The notes below the pieces were generated by a model. That model worked only from the letters and a program-made list of their open reading frames with translations, was not told the origin of the DNA and did no database searches. A DNA stretch of 42,337 bases from CAVZLD01 sp964522605 (GTDB lineage Bacteria > Planctomycetota > Planctomycetia > Pirellulales > Pirellulaceae): NCBI GenBank assembly GCA_964522605.1, contig CAZFWV010000020.1, positions 1 to 42,337 of the forward strand, given 5' to 3'. A program made the translations under genes and the position numbers. Position 1 is the first letter of the stretch. Every line of letters begins with the position of its first letter. Shown piece after piece: positions 9,301 to 17,527 of this stretch.

Positions 9301-12300
9301 TTTGGGGCCGGAAGGAGGTGCCGCCGGCGGTCAAATCGTCGTCGAAGGAACGCCCGAAGAGGTCGCTCGTTGTTCGGCGTCGCACACCGGTCGAGCGTTG
9401 AAGCAGGTCTTGAATTTGAAATCGCAACGACGTCGAACGACCAAGAAGGTTTCGAAGCAGAGCCGACGCCGTCCCTCCCGCCAGAACGGAGCAGCGCAGC
9501 AGATTCGGATCCAAGGCGCCCGCCAGCACAACCTGCGAGATGTCGATTTAACGCTGCCGCGCGACCAAATGACGGTTTTTTGCGGTCCCAGTGGCAGCGG
9601 CAAAAGCTCCCTGGCAATGGATACGCTCTACGCGGAAGGTCAACGCCGCTATGTGGAAAGCCTCAGTTCCTACGCTCGGCAGTTTGTCAGCCAGATGCAG
9701 AAGCCGCAGTTGGAACACATCGAAGGGCTTTCGCCGTCGATTGCGATCGAGCAACAGAATCTAGGGAATACTCCGCGCAGCACCGTTGGAACTTCGACGG
9801 AGATTTACGATTACCTGCGTGTACTGATGGCGCGATTGGGGACACCGCATTGTCCCGATTGTGATCTGCCCGTGGGAACGCAGACGGCGGATGAGATTTG
9901 TGACAAGATTATGGCGGAACCGGAAGGGACACGCCTGTTCCTGATGGCTCCGGTCACGGTGGAAGTGGGCCAGCGCTACGAAACTCTGTGGGAGGAGTTG
10001 CGGTCGCTGGGATACCTGCGCATTCGCGTGGACGGAGTGACCCATTCGCTGGACGAGGCTCCGCAGATTGATCGACGTCGCCGGCATGACGTGCAAGTGG
10101 TCGTGGATCGGATCACCGTGCGTGCGGCTTCGCGGAGCCGGATCGCCGAGAGTGTCGAGGCGGCACTTTCGTTGGGGCGAGGAGTGCTGCAGGTGGCGTG
10201 GCCGGCGGACAAACTGCCGGAAGAACGATGGCCCACGAAGACTCACAGTCAACACCGTGTCTGCCAGCAATGTGGACGAAGTTTTGAGCCACTGACGCCG
10301 CACAGCTTTTCGTTTAACAGTCACTTGGGGTGGTGTCCGGTCTGCGAAGGATTGGGCGTACAGACCGGTGCGAATCCCTCGGCCTTGATCCGACAGCGCC
10401 ACCTGACGTTGGCCGAAGGGGCTCTGCAACTATGGCCCGCGCTCGATAGCGCCGTCTCCCGATCCATGTTGCAGGCGTTGTCGGAGGGGACCGGGGTACC
10501 GCTCGATGTTCCTTTCGATGCGCTGGATGCCCGCCAGCGCAGGATCCTGCTGCACGGAACGCACGAAACGTGGTTCTCCGTCCACGCACCCGGTTCGAAG
10601 TCGGAAGGGGTCAGGCCGCTGTTCCGTTTCCAATTCAAGGGACTTTATCCGGCCTTGGAAGAGGCGGCGCGATTGTCGCCCGCGTTGCGATTGAAGCTGG
10701 ATCGACTGGTCGATGAGGTGGAATGTTCGGCGTGTGGGGGAAGTCGACTGCGCGATGATGCGGCGGCGACTCGCTTTCGCAAGCAGTCGATCGACCAGAT
10801 TTGCCGTCAGCCGTTGGGCCAGCTCCAGAAGATGGTCGAAGGATGGAAACTGACGGCGCGAGAACGAAAAATCGCCGGGGAACTGCTCCGAGAAATCCGC
10901 AATCGAGTCGAGTTCCTCAACGACGTCGGACTCGATTATCTTACGCTTGCCCGAGCCGCCAATAGTCTCTCGGGCGGTGAGGCGCAGCGAATTCGGCTGG
11001 CGAGTCAGTTGGGTAGCGGACTCTGTGGGGTTCTCTACGTGCTGGATGAACCGACGATCGGTCTGCATCCGCGGGACAACCATCGGCTGTTGCACGCCTT
11101 ATCGCGGTTGCGCGACTTGGGGAACACGCTCGTGTTGGTGGAACACGATCGGGAAGTGATTTCCGGCAGCGATCATCTGGTTGACTTTGGCCCTGCGGCA
11201 GGCAAGCAGGGTGGCCAGATCGTGGCCCAGGGCTCACCCGCCACATTGTCGCGTCGACGTGCATCCGTGACGGGTCCCTATCTCTCGGGCAAGAAGAGCT
11301 TGCCCATCCCGTCCAACCGGCGCGTCTCAAAAGAAGAAGCGGGTGCACTTCAGAAGCCGGTCAAAGCGCGAAAGAAAAAGGTTGCTGGCCGCGACGTGCT
11401 AACGCTCTACGGCGCGCGCCATCACAATCTGCGCGATCTGACCGTCACGATTCCACTCGGTACGTTGACGGCCGTCACCGGAGTCAGTGGCAGCGGCAAG
11501 AGCTCTTTGGTTAATGATGTGTTGTATGCCGCTCTTGCGCGCACTCTACATCGAGCCAGTGTGCTGCCGGGGGCTCATGAGCGGATTCAAGGCATCGAAC
11601 ACATCAACAAGGTGGTGCGCGTCGATCAGCAGCCGCTGGGAAATTCTCCCACTTCGAATCCAGCGACCTACACGGGCGTATTCGAACTGATTCGCTCCCT
11701 GTACGCTCAATTGCCAGAATCGAAGCTTCGCGGTTATACGCAGCGGCGGTTCAGCTTCAATGTGCCGGGAGGACGTTGTGAGACGTGCGAAGGCAATGGG
11801 CAGTTGCGAATCGAAATGCATTTCCTGCCCGACGTCTGGGTGCCTTGCGACACGTGTCGCGGGCGACGCTATAATCCCGAGACGCTCCAGGTCAACTTCC
11901 ACGGTCACTCGATCGCCGATGTGCTTGATTTGACTTGTGGTGAGGCCTTGCGGCTGTTTGAACATCTGCCGAAGATCCGCCGGATTCTCCAGACGCTCTG
12001 CGACGTCGGCCTCGATTATCTCACGCTGGGTCAATCGGCTCCCACTCTCTCTGGCGGTGAGGCTCAGCGGGTGAAATTGGCCGCGGAGTTGGCGCGTCCC
12101 GACACAGGTCGAACGCTTTATCTGCTGGATGAGCCGACAACGGGCTTGCATTTTGAAGACCTTGCCAAGTTGTTGAATGTGTTGAATCGTCTGGTCGACT
12201 TGGGCAATACGGTGGTTGTGATCGAACACAATCTGGATGTGATCAAGACTGCCGATTGGGTGATCGATTTGGGGCCGGAGGCAGGCGAGCGCGGTGGCCA

Positions 12301-13513
12301 GATCGTTGCCTGCGGTACGCCGGAACAGATCGTTGAGCGGTTGCGTGCTGGTGAAACCGACAGTGCGGACTGTGTCCCGATGGTCAGCCATACGGCGGTC
12401 GCTCTCGCACCGGTCCTGGATCGGGGGCCTTATCAACGCCGCGAGGTCTACGATCCGCAGCGCGATTGGGAGGAGCGCGACGGGGACCTCGACATCGCCG
12501 ACGTCGGACGGCAAGCCAAGATGCCCTGGGAAGTTGACGGTCGTCGTTGGCATCTGGAAGATCGAGTTGGGCGAAAGGGCGAACCATGCCGCTGGGACAG
12601 TCGAATTCTCGAGCGTGTTGTGGATCGCATTCAGGAGTTGGGATCGTTCGCCGACACGAACTGGAATTCGCGCTCCGTCGTTGAGATTACCGGGACGACG
12701 AAAAGCCATGGCTGGTTTTTCCACGCGATCACGGGCGAGACATGGCTGTTGAAAATGAAGTTCCGGACCACGAAAGGCACCTTTCGCCGAGAAACGATTG
12801 TCAGCCAGTTGAATCTGAAGTCACTCAACGAAATGCACGATCTGCCGATCTACGGGAACGAACCGCGCGTGCGATGCAAGACCTTGCGCGGTCCTTGGCA
12901 GGAAATTGAAGTCCGCGCGCACACATTGGACGAAGTGGATACAGCGGAATTCTGGGGCTTTCTGGAACAGGCGGTGCAGGGCTTTCAGAGCTTTGCCGAG
13001 CGAGCTGCCTCCAATCCGGAAGAGCTGATGCCATGGAAACGTCTTGGCCCGCATTGGCACCTTTCGCGTCGGGGTTTCCCCCTGGGAAAGCCCGCGGTCT
13101 GGGAAGCACCATTGCTCGAGGAGCTATGTGATTTGCTGACGAAGGCGGCTGGTTCGCGCGCCGAGTTCGTCTGGAACAACCAGCAGATCGTGCATGTCGC
13201 GGTTGACGGTCAACCACAACCCTGGGCAACGCTGTTCACGAAACGACCCGCTTCGCTCGACCTGAATCTGCAGGGGCCGAAGAGTCAATTCGGTCTCGGA
13301 CGAATTGCGCACTTAGGATTCGAGCCCGAGTTGGACACTCAGCCGGAGGAGGTCGATGTCGTGAAGCTCAAGTTCCGCCACTCGAATGATTTGCGGCAGG
13401 GCGACTTGGCAGAGTTCCTGCGGCAACACGTGCAGGGAATTGCGAAACGGCCGACGCGTCGTCAGAAGCGCGGTCCAAGTCGTTCCAGAGACCAGATGGG
13501 GGCGACAACGTAA
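6362..13513 (+). CDS. uvrA: Tandem UvrA excinuclease subunit (two UvrA units plus C-terminal duplicated module)
   Basis: UvrA is the damage-recognition ATPase of nucleotide excision repair and loads UvrB on DNA. This 2383-residue protein holds two complete UvrA units (normal length about 940-1000). Unit 1 covers about 1-1040: Walker A 33-40, signature LSGGES near 527, second Walker A near 717, second signature near 905. Unit 2 covers about 1047-2000: Walker A near 1075, signature near 1535, Walker A near 1706, signature near 1895. Both units have the CxxC...CxxC zinc modules. Unit 1 keeps the UvrB-contact stretch APVVRGQKGEY; unit 2 has APVTVEVGQRY instead. Residues 2000-2383 are an extra region made of two related copies (2054 and 2223 onward, both beginning MPW...WHL). 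The ATG at 6362 (MPNSDIVIKG) fits the family N-terminus, though no Shine-Dalgarno is visible. An upstream in-frame extension to 6089 is unlikely because it runs into the GH2-like gene. Confidence 0.95.
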   Translation: MPNSDIVIKGAREHNLRDVDVVLPRNQLICLTGVSGSGKSSLAFDTLYAEGQRRYVESLSSFARQFLGQMPKPDVDFIGGLSPSISISQKSAGTNPRSTVGTITEIYDYLRVLYARVGDAHCPRCGQPVTAQSREQILAQILALPSGKSVLILAPVVRGQKGEYRDLFEDYLKQGFVRARVDGQVVSLSSDLQLDRQMRHDIEIVTDRLAIKPSVRPRLAEAVDVALKIGRGTLVVAAADEEAASPQERPTNRRRSARKAAGRNDIIMSVDFACAKCGISFEAPSPQLFSFNSPQGMCVECDGLGQCFSFDVDLLIPDPTRSFKQGCFALIGPWKELGRWRRHIYQGVADTVERIRDLPSGMLLETPWRDLHSSLQNVWLWGADDQHITFTWRGGNSPVKYGGQFEGIIPDLLSKYRSSKSRMQIRQLERYMSTGSCSACQGKRLNPQACAVTVTSVHSAFEPRPSRSLPEVCQLTVAEAADFFSALQLDETRSVVAAEVLKEIRGRLGFLLNVGLDYLSLDRSAPTLSGGESQRIRLAGQIGCGLVGVLYILDEPSIGLHPRDNDRLLSTLGRLRDMGNTVVVVEHDEETMRASDYLLDFGPGPGVRGGRLVASGSVAEVIRQSDSVTGQFLSGKRQIAVPSERRLAKDARPPDEVKPAGSPDESTAIRRKPRRRSLEMPEPTPPGKHWLTIAGARHNNLQNIHVHIPLGAFVCVTGVSGSGKSSLVSDILVEALRRDLNFGEGEPGDHDAIRGLQHLDKMIAIDQSPIGRTPRSNPGTYIKLFDDIRQLYTQLPESRQRGYKPGRFSFNVDGGRCGACEGNGSTKLEMDFLADVWVTCPVCEGHRFNRETLGVRFKGKSIADVLEMDVQQALSFFENHPKIRHKLQTLHDVGLDYLKIGQPSPTLSGGEAQRIKLARELVKKSTGETLYLLDEPTTGLHFADIEMLLSVLHGFVVAGNTVVVVEHNLDVIKTADWIIDLGPEGGAAGGQIVVEGTPEEVARCSASHTGRALKQVLNLKSQRRRTTKKVSKQSRRRPSRQNGAAQQIRIQGARQHNLRDVDLTLPRDQMTVFCGPSGSGKSSLAMDTLYAEGQRRYVESLSSYARQFVSQMQKPQLEHIEGLSPSIAIEQQNLGNTPRSTVGTSTEIYDYLRVLMARLGTPHCPDCDLPVGTQTADEICDKIMAEPEGTRLFLMAPVTVEVGQRYETLWEELRSLGYLRIRVDGVTHSLDEAPQIDRRRRHDVQVVVDRITVRAASRSRIAESVEAALSLGRGVLQVAWPADKLPEERWPTKTHSQHRVCQQCGRSFEPLTPHSFSFNSHLGWCPVCEGLGVQTGANPSALIRQRHLTLAEGALQLWPALDSAVSRSMLQALSEGTGVPLDVPFDALDARQRRILLHGTHETWFSVHAPGSKSEGVRPLFRFQFKGLYPALEEAARLSPALRLKLDRLVDEVECSACGGSRLRDDAAATRFRKQSIDQICRQPLGQLQKMVEGWKLTARERKIAGELLREIRNRVEFLNDVGLDYLTLARAANSLSGGEAQRIRLASQLGSGLCGVLYVLDEPTIGLHPRDNHRLLHALSRLRDLGNTLVLVEHDREVISGSDHLVDFGPAAGKQGGQIVAQGSPATLSRRRASVTGPYLSGKKSLPIPSNRRVSKEEAGALQKPVKARKKKVAGRDVLTLYGARHHNLRDLTVTIPLGTLTAVTGVSGSGKSSLVNDVLYAALARTLHRASVLPGAHERIQGIEHINKVVRVDQQPLGNSPTSNPATYTGVFELIRSLYAQLPESKLRGYTQRRFSFNVPGGRCETCEGNGQLRIEMHFLPDVWVPCDTCRGRRYNPETLQVNFHGHSIADVLDLTCGEALRLFEHLPKIRRILQTLCDVGLDYLTLGQSAPTLSGGEAQRVKLAAELARPDTGRTLYLLDEPTTGLHFEDLAKLLNVLNRLVDLGNTVVVIEHNLDVIKTADWVIDLGPEAGERGGQIVACGTPEQIVERLRAGETDSADCVPMVSHTAVALAPVLDRGPYQRREVYDPQRDWEERDGDLDIADVGRQAKMPWEVDGRRWHLEDRVGRKGEPCRWDSRILERVVDRIQELGSFADTNWNSRSVVEITGTTKSHGWFFHAITGETWLLKMKFRTTKGTFRRETIVSQLNLKSLNEMHDLPIYGNEPRVRCKTLRGPWQEIEVRAHTLDEVDTAEFWGFLEQAVQGFQSFAERAASNPEELMPWKRLGPHWHLSRRGFPLGKPAVWEAPLLEELCDLLTKAAGSRAEFVWNNQQIVHVAVDGQPQPWATLFTKRPASLDLNLQGPKSQFGLGRIAHLGFEPELDTQPEEVDVVKLKFRHSNDLRQGDLAEFLRQHVQGIAKRPTRRQKRGPSRSRDQMGATT

Positions 13514-14229
13514 TGACGTCTTCTCCTGTTTCTCCAAATCCACCTCGATCACTGAATGCGACCATGTCCGATGCGTTAATCTCGCCGGCCTTCTTGTTCC
13601 GCTTCAGCGTATCATGCCAGTACACGTCCGGTGGCTGGACCGCTCGAGGTGTCAAGTTGGACGAGCAGTTTGCAGTTCCCAGCTTTTACGCCGAATTGGA
13701 TCAAGGGCCGCGATTTGCGGACCTGCGGATCGGGTGGAATGAAACCGGTTTGCTGATCTGGCTGCGAACCGTGGGCAAGAAGCAGGCGCCCTGGTGTCGC
13801 GAGTCGCGCGTCGAGGACAGCGATGGTTTGTCGCTGCTGATTGATACGCGCGACACGCATACCATCCATCGCGCGGGCCGATTCTGCCATCGATTTGTGT
13901 TCCTACCCCAAGGTGCGGGGCGAATGCTGAACGAGCCCGTTGCCCAGCTCGTCGAGATTGCTCGCGCACGGGAACTTCCCAAGCCCGCGGCGCCGGGCAG
14001 TCTGCGGGTGCTGAGCGAGAAGCGAATCGATGGTTATGTGTTGCACGCGTGGATCGCGGCGGAAGCCATCACCGGGTTCGATCCGGCCGAACATCCACGG
14101 TTGGGTTTCTCTTACGCGGTCACCGATCGAGAAAAAGGCTGGCAGACGTTGAGCGTGGGCCCGGAGTTTCCTTTCTTGTCCGATCCGAGTCTCTGGGGCA
14201 CGCTCGAGTTGACGCGCGGCGAGGAATGA
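13513..14229 (+). CDS. CBM9/DOMON-like protein of unknown function, coupled to uvrA
   Basis: A 238-residue protein whose ATG overlaps the uvrA stop codon by one base (TAATG), which suggests translational coupling. An in-frame ATG at 13564 is an alternative start. The segment with a sugar-binding-like beta-sandwich pattern (FADLRIGWNETGLLIWLRTV, then DSDGLSLLIDTRDT) resembles CBM9/DOMON-like domains found in planctomycete proteins. No signal peptide is visible, so it is probably cytoplasmic, which is unusual for a carbohydrate-binding fold. No catalytic motif was recognised. The position directly behind uvrA could reflect shared transcription rather than shared function. The fold call is tentative. 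Confidence 0.75.
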   Translation: MTSSPVSPNPPRSLNATMSDALISPAFLFRFSVSCQYTSGGWTARGVKLDEQFAVPSFYAELDQGPRFADLRIGWNETGLLIWLRTVGKKQAPWCRESRVEDSDGLSLLIDTRDTHTIHRAGRFCHRFVFLPQGAGRMLNEPVAQLVEIARARELPKPAAPGSLRVLSEKRIDGYVLHAWIAAEAITGFDPAEHPRLGFSYAVTDREKGWQTLSVGPEFPFLSDPSLWGTLELTRGEE

Positions 14230-14250
14230 GCGGAATGTCCGCTTTGTCCT
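14230..14250 (+). terminator. Possible weak terminator hairpin
   Basis: GCGGA-ATG-TCCGC forms a perfect 5-bp stem with a 3-base loop, followed by TTTGTCCT. It sits directly after the stop codon of the CBM9-like gene and before the convergent larA end. The short stem and poor T tract make it weak; it may instead be one of the small 3-base-loop hairpin repeats seen elsewhere in the window. Confidence 0.3.
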
Positions 14251-14348
14251 GCGCCCGTCGAAGACACGGACGAGCAGCGAGCAGGTTCAGGTTCCCTATC
14301 GCGGATGCCGCTTGAAGTCGCACTGTTTGCCAATATGCGCCCCGTTGA

Positions 14349-15629
14349 TCAGGCCGGAGTGCCTACCTCCGCGAGCACATACGGTCCTTTCGGGATGACA
14401 GCGATTTCGGCTTGGGGGCCGTGCTGCTGAAGCGCGTCGTGGAGTGCTTGTTCAACAGACGGTGCACTCTGGACGAACAGTCGGTCGACGGTCTCCTGCG
14501 GCAGGCCGTCGGTCACGACCTTCACGTTCGCCTTGCGCAGAACATGCGCCAACTTCTCCAACTGCCACTGATCCATCACGAAATAATCGCGGCCGAGAAT
14601 CCGCTGCATGAACGCGTCGATGGAGTCATTTTCCTCGAACAACTGTTGGAATTGTTGACTGCCAATTCCTTCAGCCATGCTTGCCGCCAGGATGATCGTT
14701 CCCCCCTCCTTGACGATCGGCAGGGCGCCGGTGAGGCCCTTGACGGCTTGATAGAAGGTTGTGTCGAGCGGATACCCTGCGCTGCTGGTGATGACGATGT
14801 CGACCGGTTGCGGCACCGTTGCGCGAACGACGCCGCGGACAAACTCGACGCCCGCCAGAAAGGCTTGCTGGAGATCGCCGGCGACAAACTTCAGGGGGCG
14901 GCGCTGGGAATCGATCACGACATTGATGATGAAATCACATCCGGCACGTTGCGCGATCCAGGTGTTTTCCTCGTGAACCGGATTGCCTTCGAGAATCCCG
15001 CAGTCGGCTCGTGGGTGTTCGAGAAACTCCGGGCCGTGCCAAACCTTGACCGTTTCCAGCGCAGCCAAGCCAGGACAGATGAGTTTTCGACCGCCTGAAT
15101 AGCCGGCCATCAGGTGGGGTTCGATCAGACCGGTGGTGATTTTGAGATCCGCTTCGACGTATCGGCGATCGATCCACACCGGCACGCCGCGCGGACTGTC
15201 GCCCAAGTACGCGTGCTCTTCCAGGATCTGGCCATGATGATTGTGGATCGGATACCGCTCCACGATCCGCGGGCCCAGCATCTCCAGCAGTTCGGCTTCG
15301 GTGCTGGGGCGGTGCAGCCCCGTGGCGACCAGGATTGAGATTCGATCGGGACCCAAGCCGGCCTCTTCCAGGATCTGCAGCACGGGGGTCAGAATCAGCT
15401 CGTTCGGTACGGGACGCGTAATGTCACAGATCACGATGCACGCGTCGGAACGGCCTTGCGCCAATTCTGCCAGCGGACGGGCGGCAATCGGTTGCTGCAA
15501 TGCCTGCTCCAAGGTCCGCGCCGGATCGGGCAGCGGTTCGACAGCGCGATAGGAAAGCAACTGAATCCGATTGAGTCCAGGTAATTCGACTTCCAGGCCC
15601 TCACGGCCGTAATCCAGTCGAATGCGCAT
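14349..15629 (-). CDS. larA: Nickel-pincer-dependent racemase, LarA family
   Basis: LarA lactate racemase interconverts L- and D-lactate with a nickel pincer nucleotide cofactor; homologues act on other 2-hydroxyacids. The 426-residue protein keeps the key residues: His106 (ATGLHRP), His172 (IEPH), Lys182 (SGGRK, the cofactor-linking lysine) and His198 (VWHG). All sit exactly two positions before the residues I recall for Lactobacillus LarA (108, 174, 184, 200). The ATG at 15629 (MRIRLDYG) has GAGGA about nine bases upstream; the open frame runs further back only because it reads through the N gap. No larB, larC or larE cofactor genes are in the window. The substrate may not be lactate. Confidence 0.88.
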   Translation of the reverse strand: MRIRLDYGREGLEVELPGLNRIQLLSYRAVEPLPDPARTLEQALQQPIAARPLAELAQGRSDACIVICDITRPVPNELILTPVLQILEEAGLGPDRISILVATGLHRPSTEAELLEMLGPRIVERYPIHNHHGQILEEHAYLGDSPRGVPVWIDRRYVEADLKITTGLIEPHLMAGYSGGRKLICPGLAALETVKVWHGPEFLEHPRADCGILEGNPVHEENTWIAQRAGCDFIINVVIDSQRRPLKFVAGDLQQAFLAGVEFVRGVVRATVPQPVDIVITSSAGYPLDTTFYQAVKGLTGALPIVKEGGTIILAASMAEGIGSQQFQQLFEENDSIDAFMQRILGRDYFVMDQWQLEKLAHVLRKANVKVVTDGLPQETVDRLFVQSAPSVEQALHDALQQHGPQAEIAVIPKGPYVLAEVGTPA

Positions 15630-15693
15630 GATCGATCGTCCTCGATGCACGAAGGATTTCCGACAGATGCAGCCCACGAAAGGCGTCCGCCAC

Positions 15694-15717
15694 AGTGCGG
15701 CAGAGCCACAACCCAAC
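15694..15717 (+). repeat. Intergenic hairpin repeat, copy 1 (at the edge of the gap)
   Basis: A 24-base sequence matching 28336-28359 at 23 of 24 positions. Its core is TGCGGC-AGA-GCCACA, a 3-base-loop hairpin with one mismatch in this copy; the other copy is perfect. It lies 15 bases before the run of N, which suggests that a repeated element caused the assembly break. Confidence 0.75.
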
Positions 15718-15732
15718 CGGGTGCTACCGGAC

Positions 15733-15832
15733 NNNNNNNNNNNNNNNNNNNNNNNNNNNNNNNNNNNNNNNNNNNNNNNNNNNNNNNNNNNNNNNNNNNN
15801 NNNNNNNNNNNNNNNNNNNNNNNNNNNNNNNN
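15733..15832. other. Scaffold gap (100 N)
   Basis: Exactly 100 undetermined bases, the conventional length for a gap of unknown size. Genes on either side (larA and the small basic protein) may be further apart than shown. The left edge carries an intergenic repeat. The right edge (15833-15895) carries a GGCGC-AAA-GCGCC hairpin at 15874-15886 and no gene. Confidence 0.97.
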
Positions 15833-15895
15833 TCAGGACGACCAACGGCTCCCGCGTGAGTAGGCCAGTGCCGGGCGCAAAGCGCCACCGACGGG

Positions 15896-16111
15896 CTACT
15901 TCTTCGCCTCCGCCTCGGTCTCTTCCTTCTTGGACTTCTTCTTCTTCTTCAGCGTGATCTTCTGCACACGGACCTTTGGCAGGCCGAGCACCGAGTCGCC
16001 CTCGGTCCATCGGTCCGTTTCCTGCAACCTGGCAACCCGCTCCACACGCTTCAGAACATTCCGACTGGTGATAGACCCTCGTCGGATCTTCAGGCTCTTG
16101 TCGATCGTCAT
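15896..16111 (-). CDS. Small basic protein of PVC-superphylum type
   Basis: A 71-residue basic protein starting MTIDKSLKIRRGS, with a middle segment RNVLKRVERVARLQE and a C-terminal tail rich in lysine and glutamate (a KKKKKSKKEE-like run). From memory it matches a small basic protein family conserved in Planctomycetes, Verrucomicrobia and Chlamydiae (TIGR04137), suspected to be ribosome-associated; that link is unverified here. The ATG at 16111 is chosen because the family-like sequence begins there and GGAG lies about 11 bases upstream. The upstream extension to 16204 is low-complexity and probably untranslated. Confidence 0.8.
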   Translation of the reverse strand: MTIDKSLKIRRGSITSRNVLKRVERVARLQETDRWTEGDSVLGLPKVRVQKITLKKKKKSKKEETEAEAKK

Positions 16112-16652
16112 TTCAACTCGTACTCCACTACATCCACTGCCAAGCGATCCCCACGATGGCCCAAGCGAACCTGTAAATATAGGAAACCGGGCCGCCCCGT
16201 TCAATGTGTGCCTTGCCGAAACCCCACCTCAGGGTCCATGTCAGCTTCTGCCGACTCGCGCTACGGTCGGAAAAGTCAACTGGAGAATCGTGGGGGGGTC
16301 AAGTCCCTGTAGGACGTCCAGGGGCGGGGAAAACGGAGATTGACGAACAAGGATTTTCGATTGTTGGGGGCAGTGGCAATCGCCGGCTCATCCACCCCAG
16401 GTCATCCAACGGAGACTTCGCGTCCCCAACCCCGGGACACAACCCCAGGACACAACCCCAGGACAGGCACTGCGTCCATTCACAACCCCAGGACAGGCAC
16501 TGCGTCCATGGGCCGCTAGCACCAGCATTGCTAGCACTGAACCGGGGGCCCCGATGCGAGGACAGGCCATGCGTTGGAGGACAGGGCCCCGATGCGAGGA
16601 CAGGCACGGTGTGTGGGGGCCGGGGGGAGGGAAGATGCGCAGGTAGGGGGTG
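16112..16652. other. Intergenic stretch with repeats, no gene seen
   Basis: 541 bases between the small basic protein and the kinase end. Open frames here (for example 16204-16719 plus) merely translate repeats. The first 300 bases show nothing recognisable apart from the upstream region of the small basic protein. The rest holds the GGACAGGC repeat cluster described separately. Confidence 0.6.
16436..16609 (+). repeat. GGACAGGC repeat cluster A
   Basis: Two adjacent 30-base units at 16451-16480 and 16481-16510 differ only in the last base; their core is GGACAGGCACTGCGTCC. They are preceded by partial units containing CACAACCCCAGGA. A second unit type, with core CCCCGATGCGAGGACAGGC, appears near 16549 and again near 16586. 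The same core, reverse-complemented (GCATTGCCTGTCCC), occurs at 19805 and 19850. Adjacent units lack spacers, so this is not a CRISPR array. Confidence 0.8.
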
Positions 16653-17525
16653 TCAGGCGCGTTCGGAGCGAAGGGGCGCGATGGCGCGTAGGAATTCGTC
16701 GGCTGTTTGGGGGCGGTGAGCGGGTTCGATCGCCAGGCACTCCATGATTACACCCGCCAATTGGGGGTGGACCCAGGGGCAGGTTTCCTTGAGATCGTTG
16801 GGGAGCTGCGTGTCGTGAAGCATGGCGGCCATGCCCGAGACGTCCTGTCCGGGCCAGGGTAGTTCGAGAGCGCAGACGTGGTAGCAAGTGACGCCCAGGG
16901 AGAAGATGTCGAGCCGGTGATCGGTGGGGCGGCGGCGGACCACTTCGGGAGCCATGTAGCTAGGCGTTCCCGTGCGATTTCCCGGTTGCATGAATTCGCG
17001 CGTTGCCGGCACAGTTAACCCGAAGTCGATCAACTTCAGTTCCGTGGCCTTCTTGCTACAAATAAAATTCCGCGGGCAGATGTCGCGGTGAATGAAGCCC
17101 GCGCCGTGCACGGCGCCGACGGCTTCTGCCATTTGGCGAATCAGCGCCAAGCGGTTCCCCTGCAACAGAGGGCTACGGTCCTTGACCAATGCGTGGAGGA
17201 CGGGACCTTCCAGGTATTCCATCAGGATGTACGGCTGTCCTTCCGCGGTGAAACCCGACTCGAGCGTCTTGACGATGCGCGGGTGATTGATTTGCCGCGC
17301 GATGTCGCCTTCCGATGGCTTGGACAAGCCCTTGAAGCGAGCTTCGAAGAAAGCAGTTTTCTCGCTATCGAGGATTTTCAGACCGACGATGTCGCCAGTT
17401 TTTCGATCCCGCACAACGTAGAAGGACGACATCGTGCCCGTGACCGCTTCGCGCAGGATCTCGAATCGCTGATTGACTCTCAGCTTGCCTTCAAGCAGCG
17501 ATTTCAGTTGATCGATCAGGCCCAT
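16653..17525 (-). CDS. Hanks-type serine/threonine protein kinase
   Basis: A soluble 290-residue kinase domain with no membrane segment or sensor domain. Seen: the ATP lysine in VGLKIL (Lys50), catalytic HRDICPRN (His146, Asp148, Asn153), DFG at 167-169, and activation-segment MAPE at 191-194. The glycine-rich loop is degenerate (REAVTGTMSSF) but the catalytic set is complete. The start is ATG at 17525, only two bases after the accD stop codon, so translation probably follows accD on one message. A link to control of fatty-acid synthesis is plausible from position only. Confidence 0.93.
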   Translation of the reverse strand: MGLIDQLKSLLEGKLRVNQRFEILREAVTGTMSSFYVVRDRKTGDIVGLKILDSEKTAFFEARFKGLSKPSEGDIARQINHPRIVKTLESGFTAEGQPYILMEYLEGPVLHALVKDRSPLLQGNRLALIRQMAEAVGAVHGAGFIHRDICPRNFICSKKATELKLIDFGLTVPATREFMQPGNRTGTPSYMAPEVVRRRPTDHRLDIFSLGVTCYHVCALELPWPGQDVSGMAAMLHDTQLPNDLKETCPWVHPQLAGVIMECLAIEPAHRPQTADEFLRAIAPLRSERA

Positions 17526-17527
17526 GT

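Noticed and set aside
11546..12724. Long minus-strand open frame inside uvrA
   Set aside because: It is antisense to strongly conserved UvrA sequence and has no family features; GC-rich codon use creates such shadows.
16451..16510. CRISPR-like direct repeats
   Set aside because: Two 30-base units abut without spacers, the core also occurs elsewhere reversed, and no cas genes are present.
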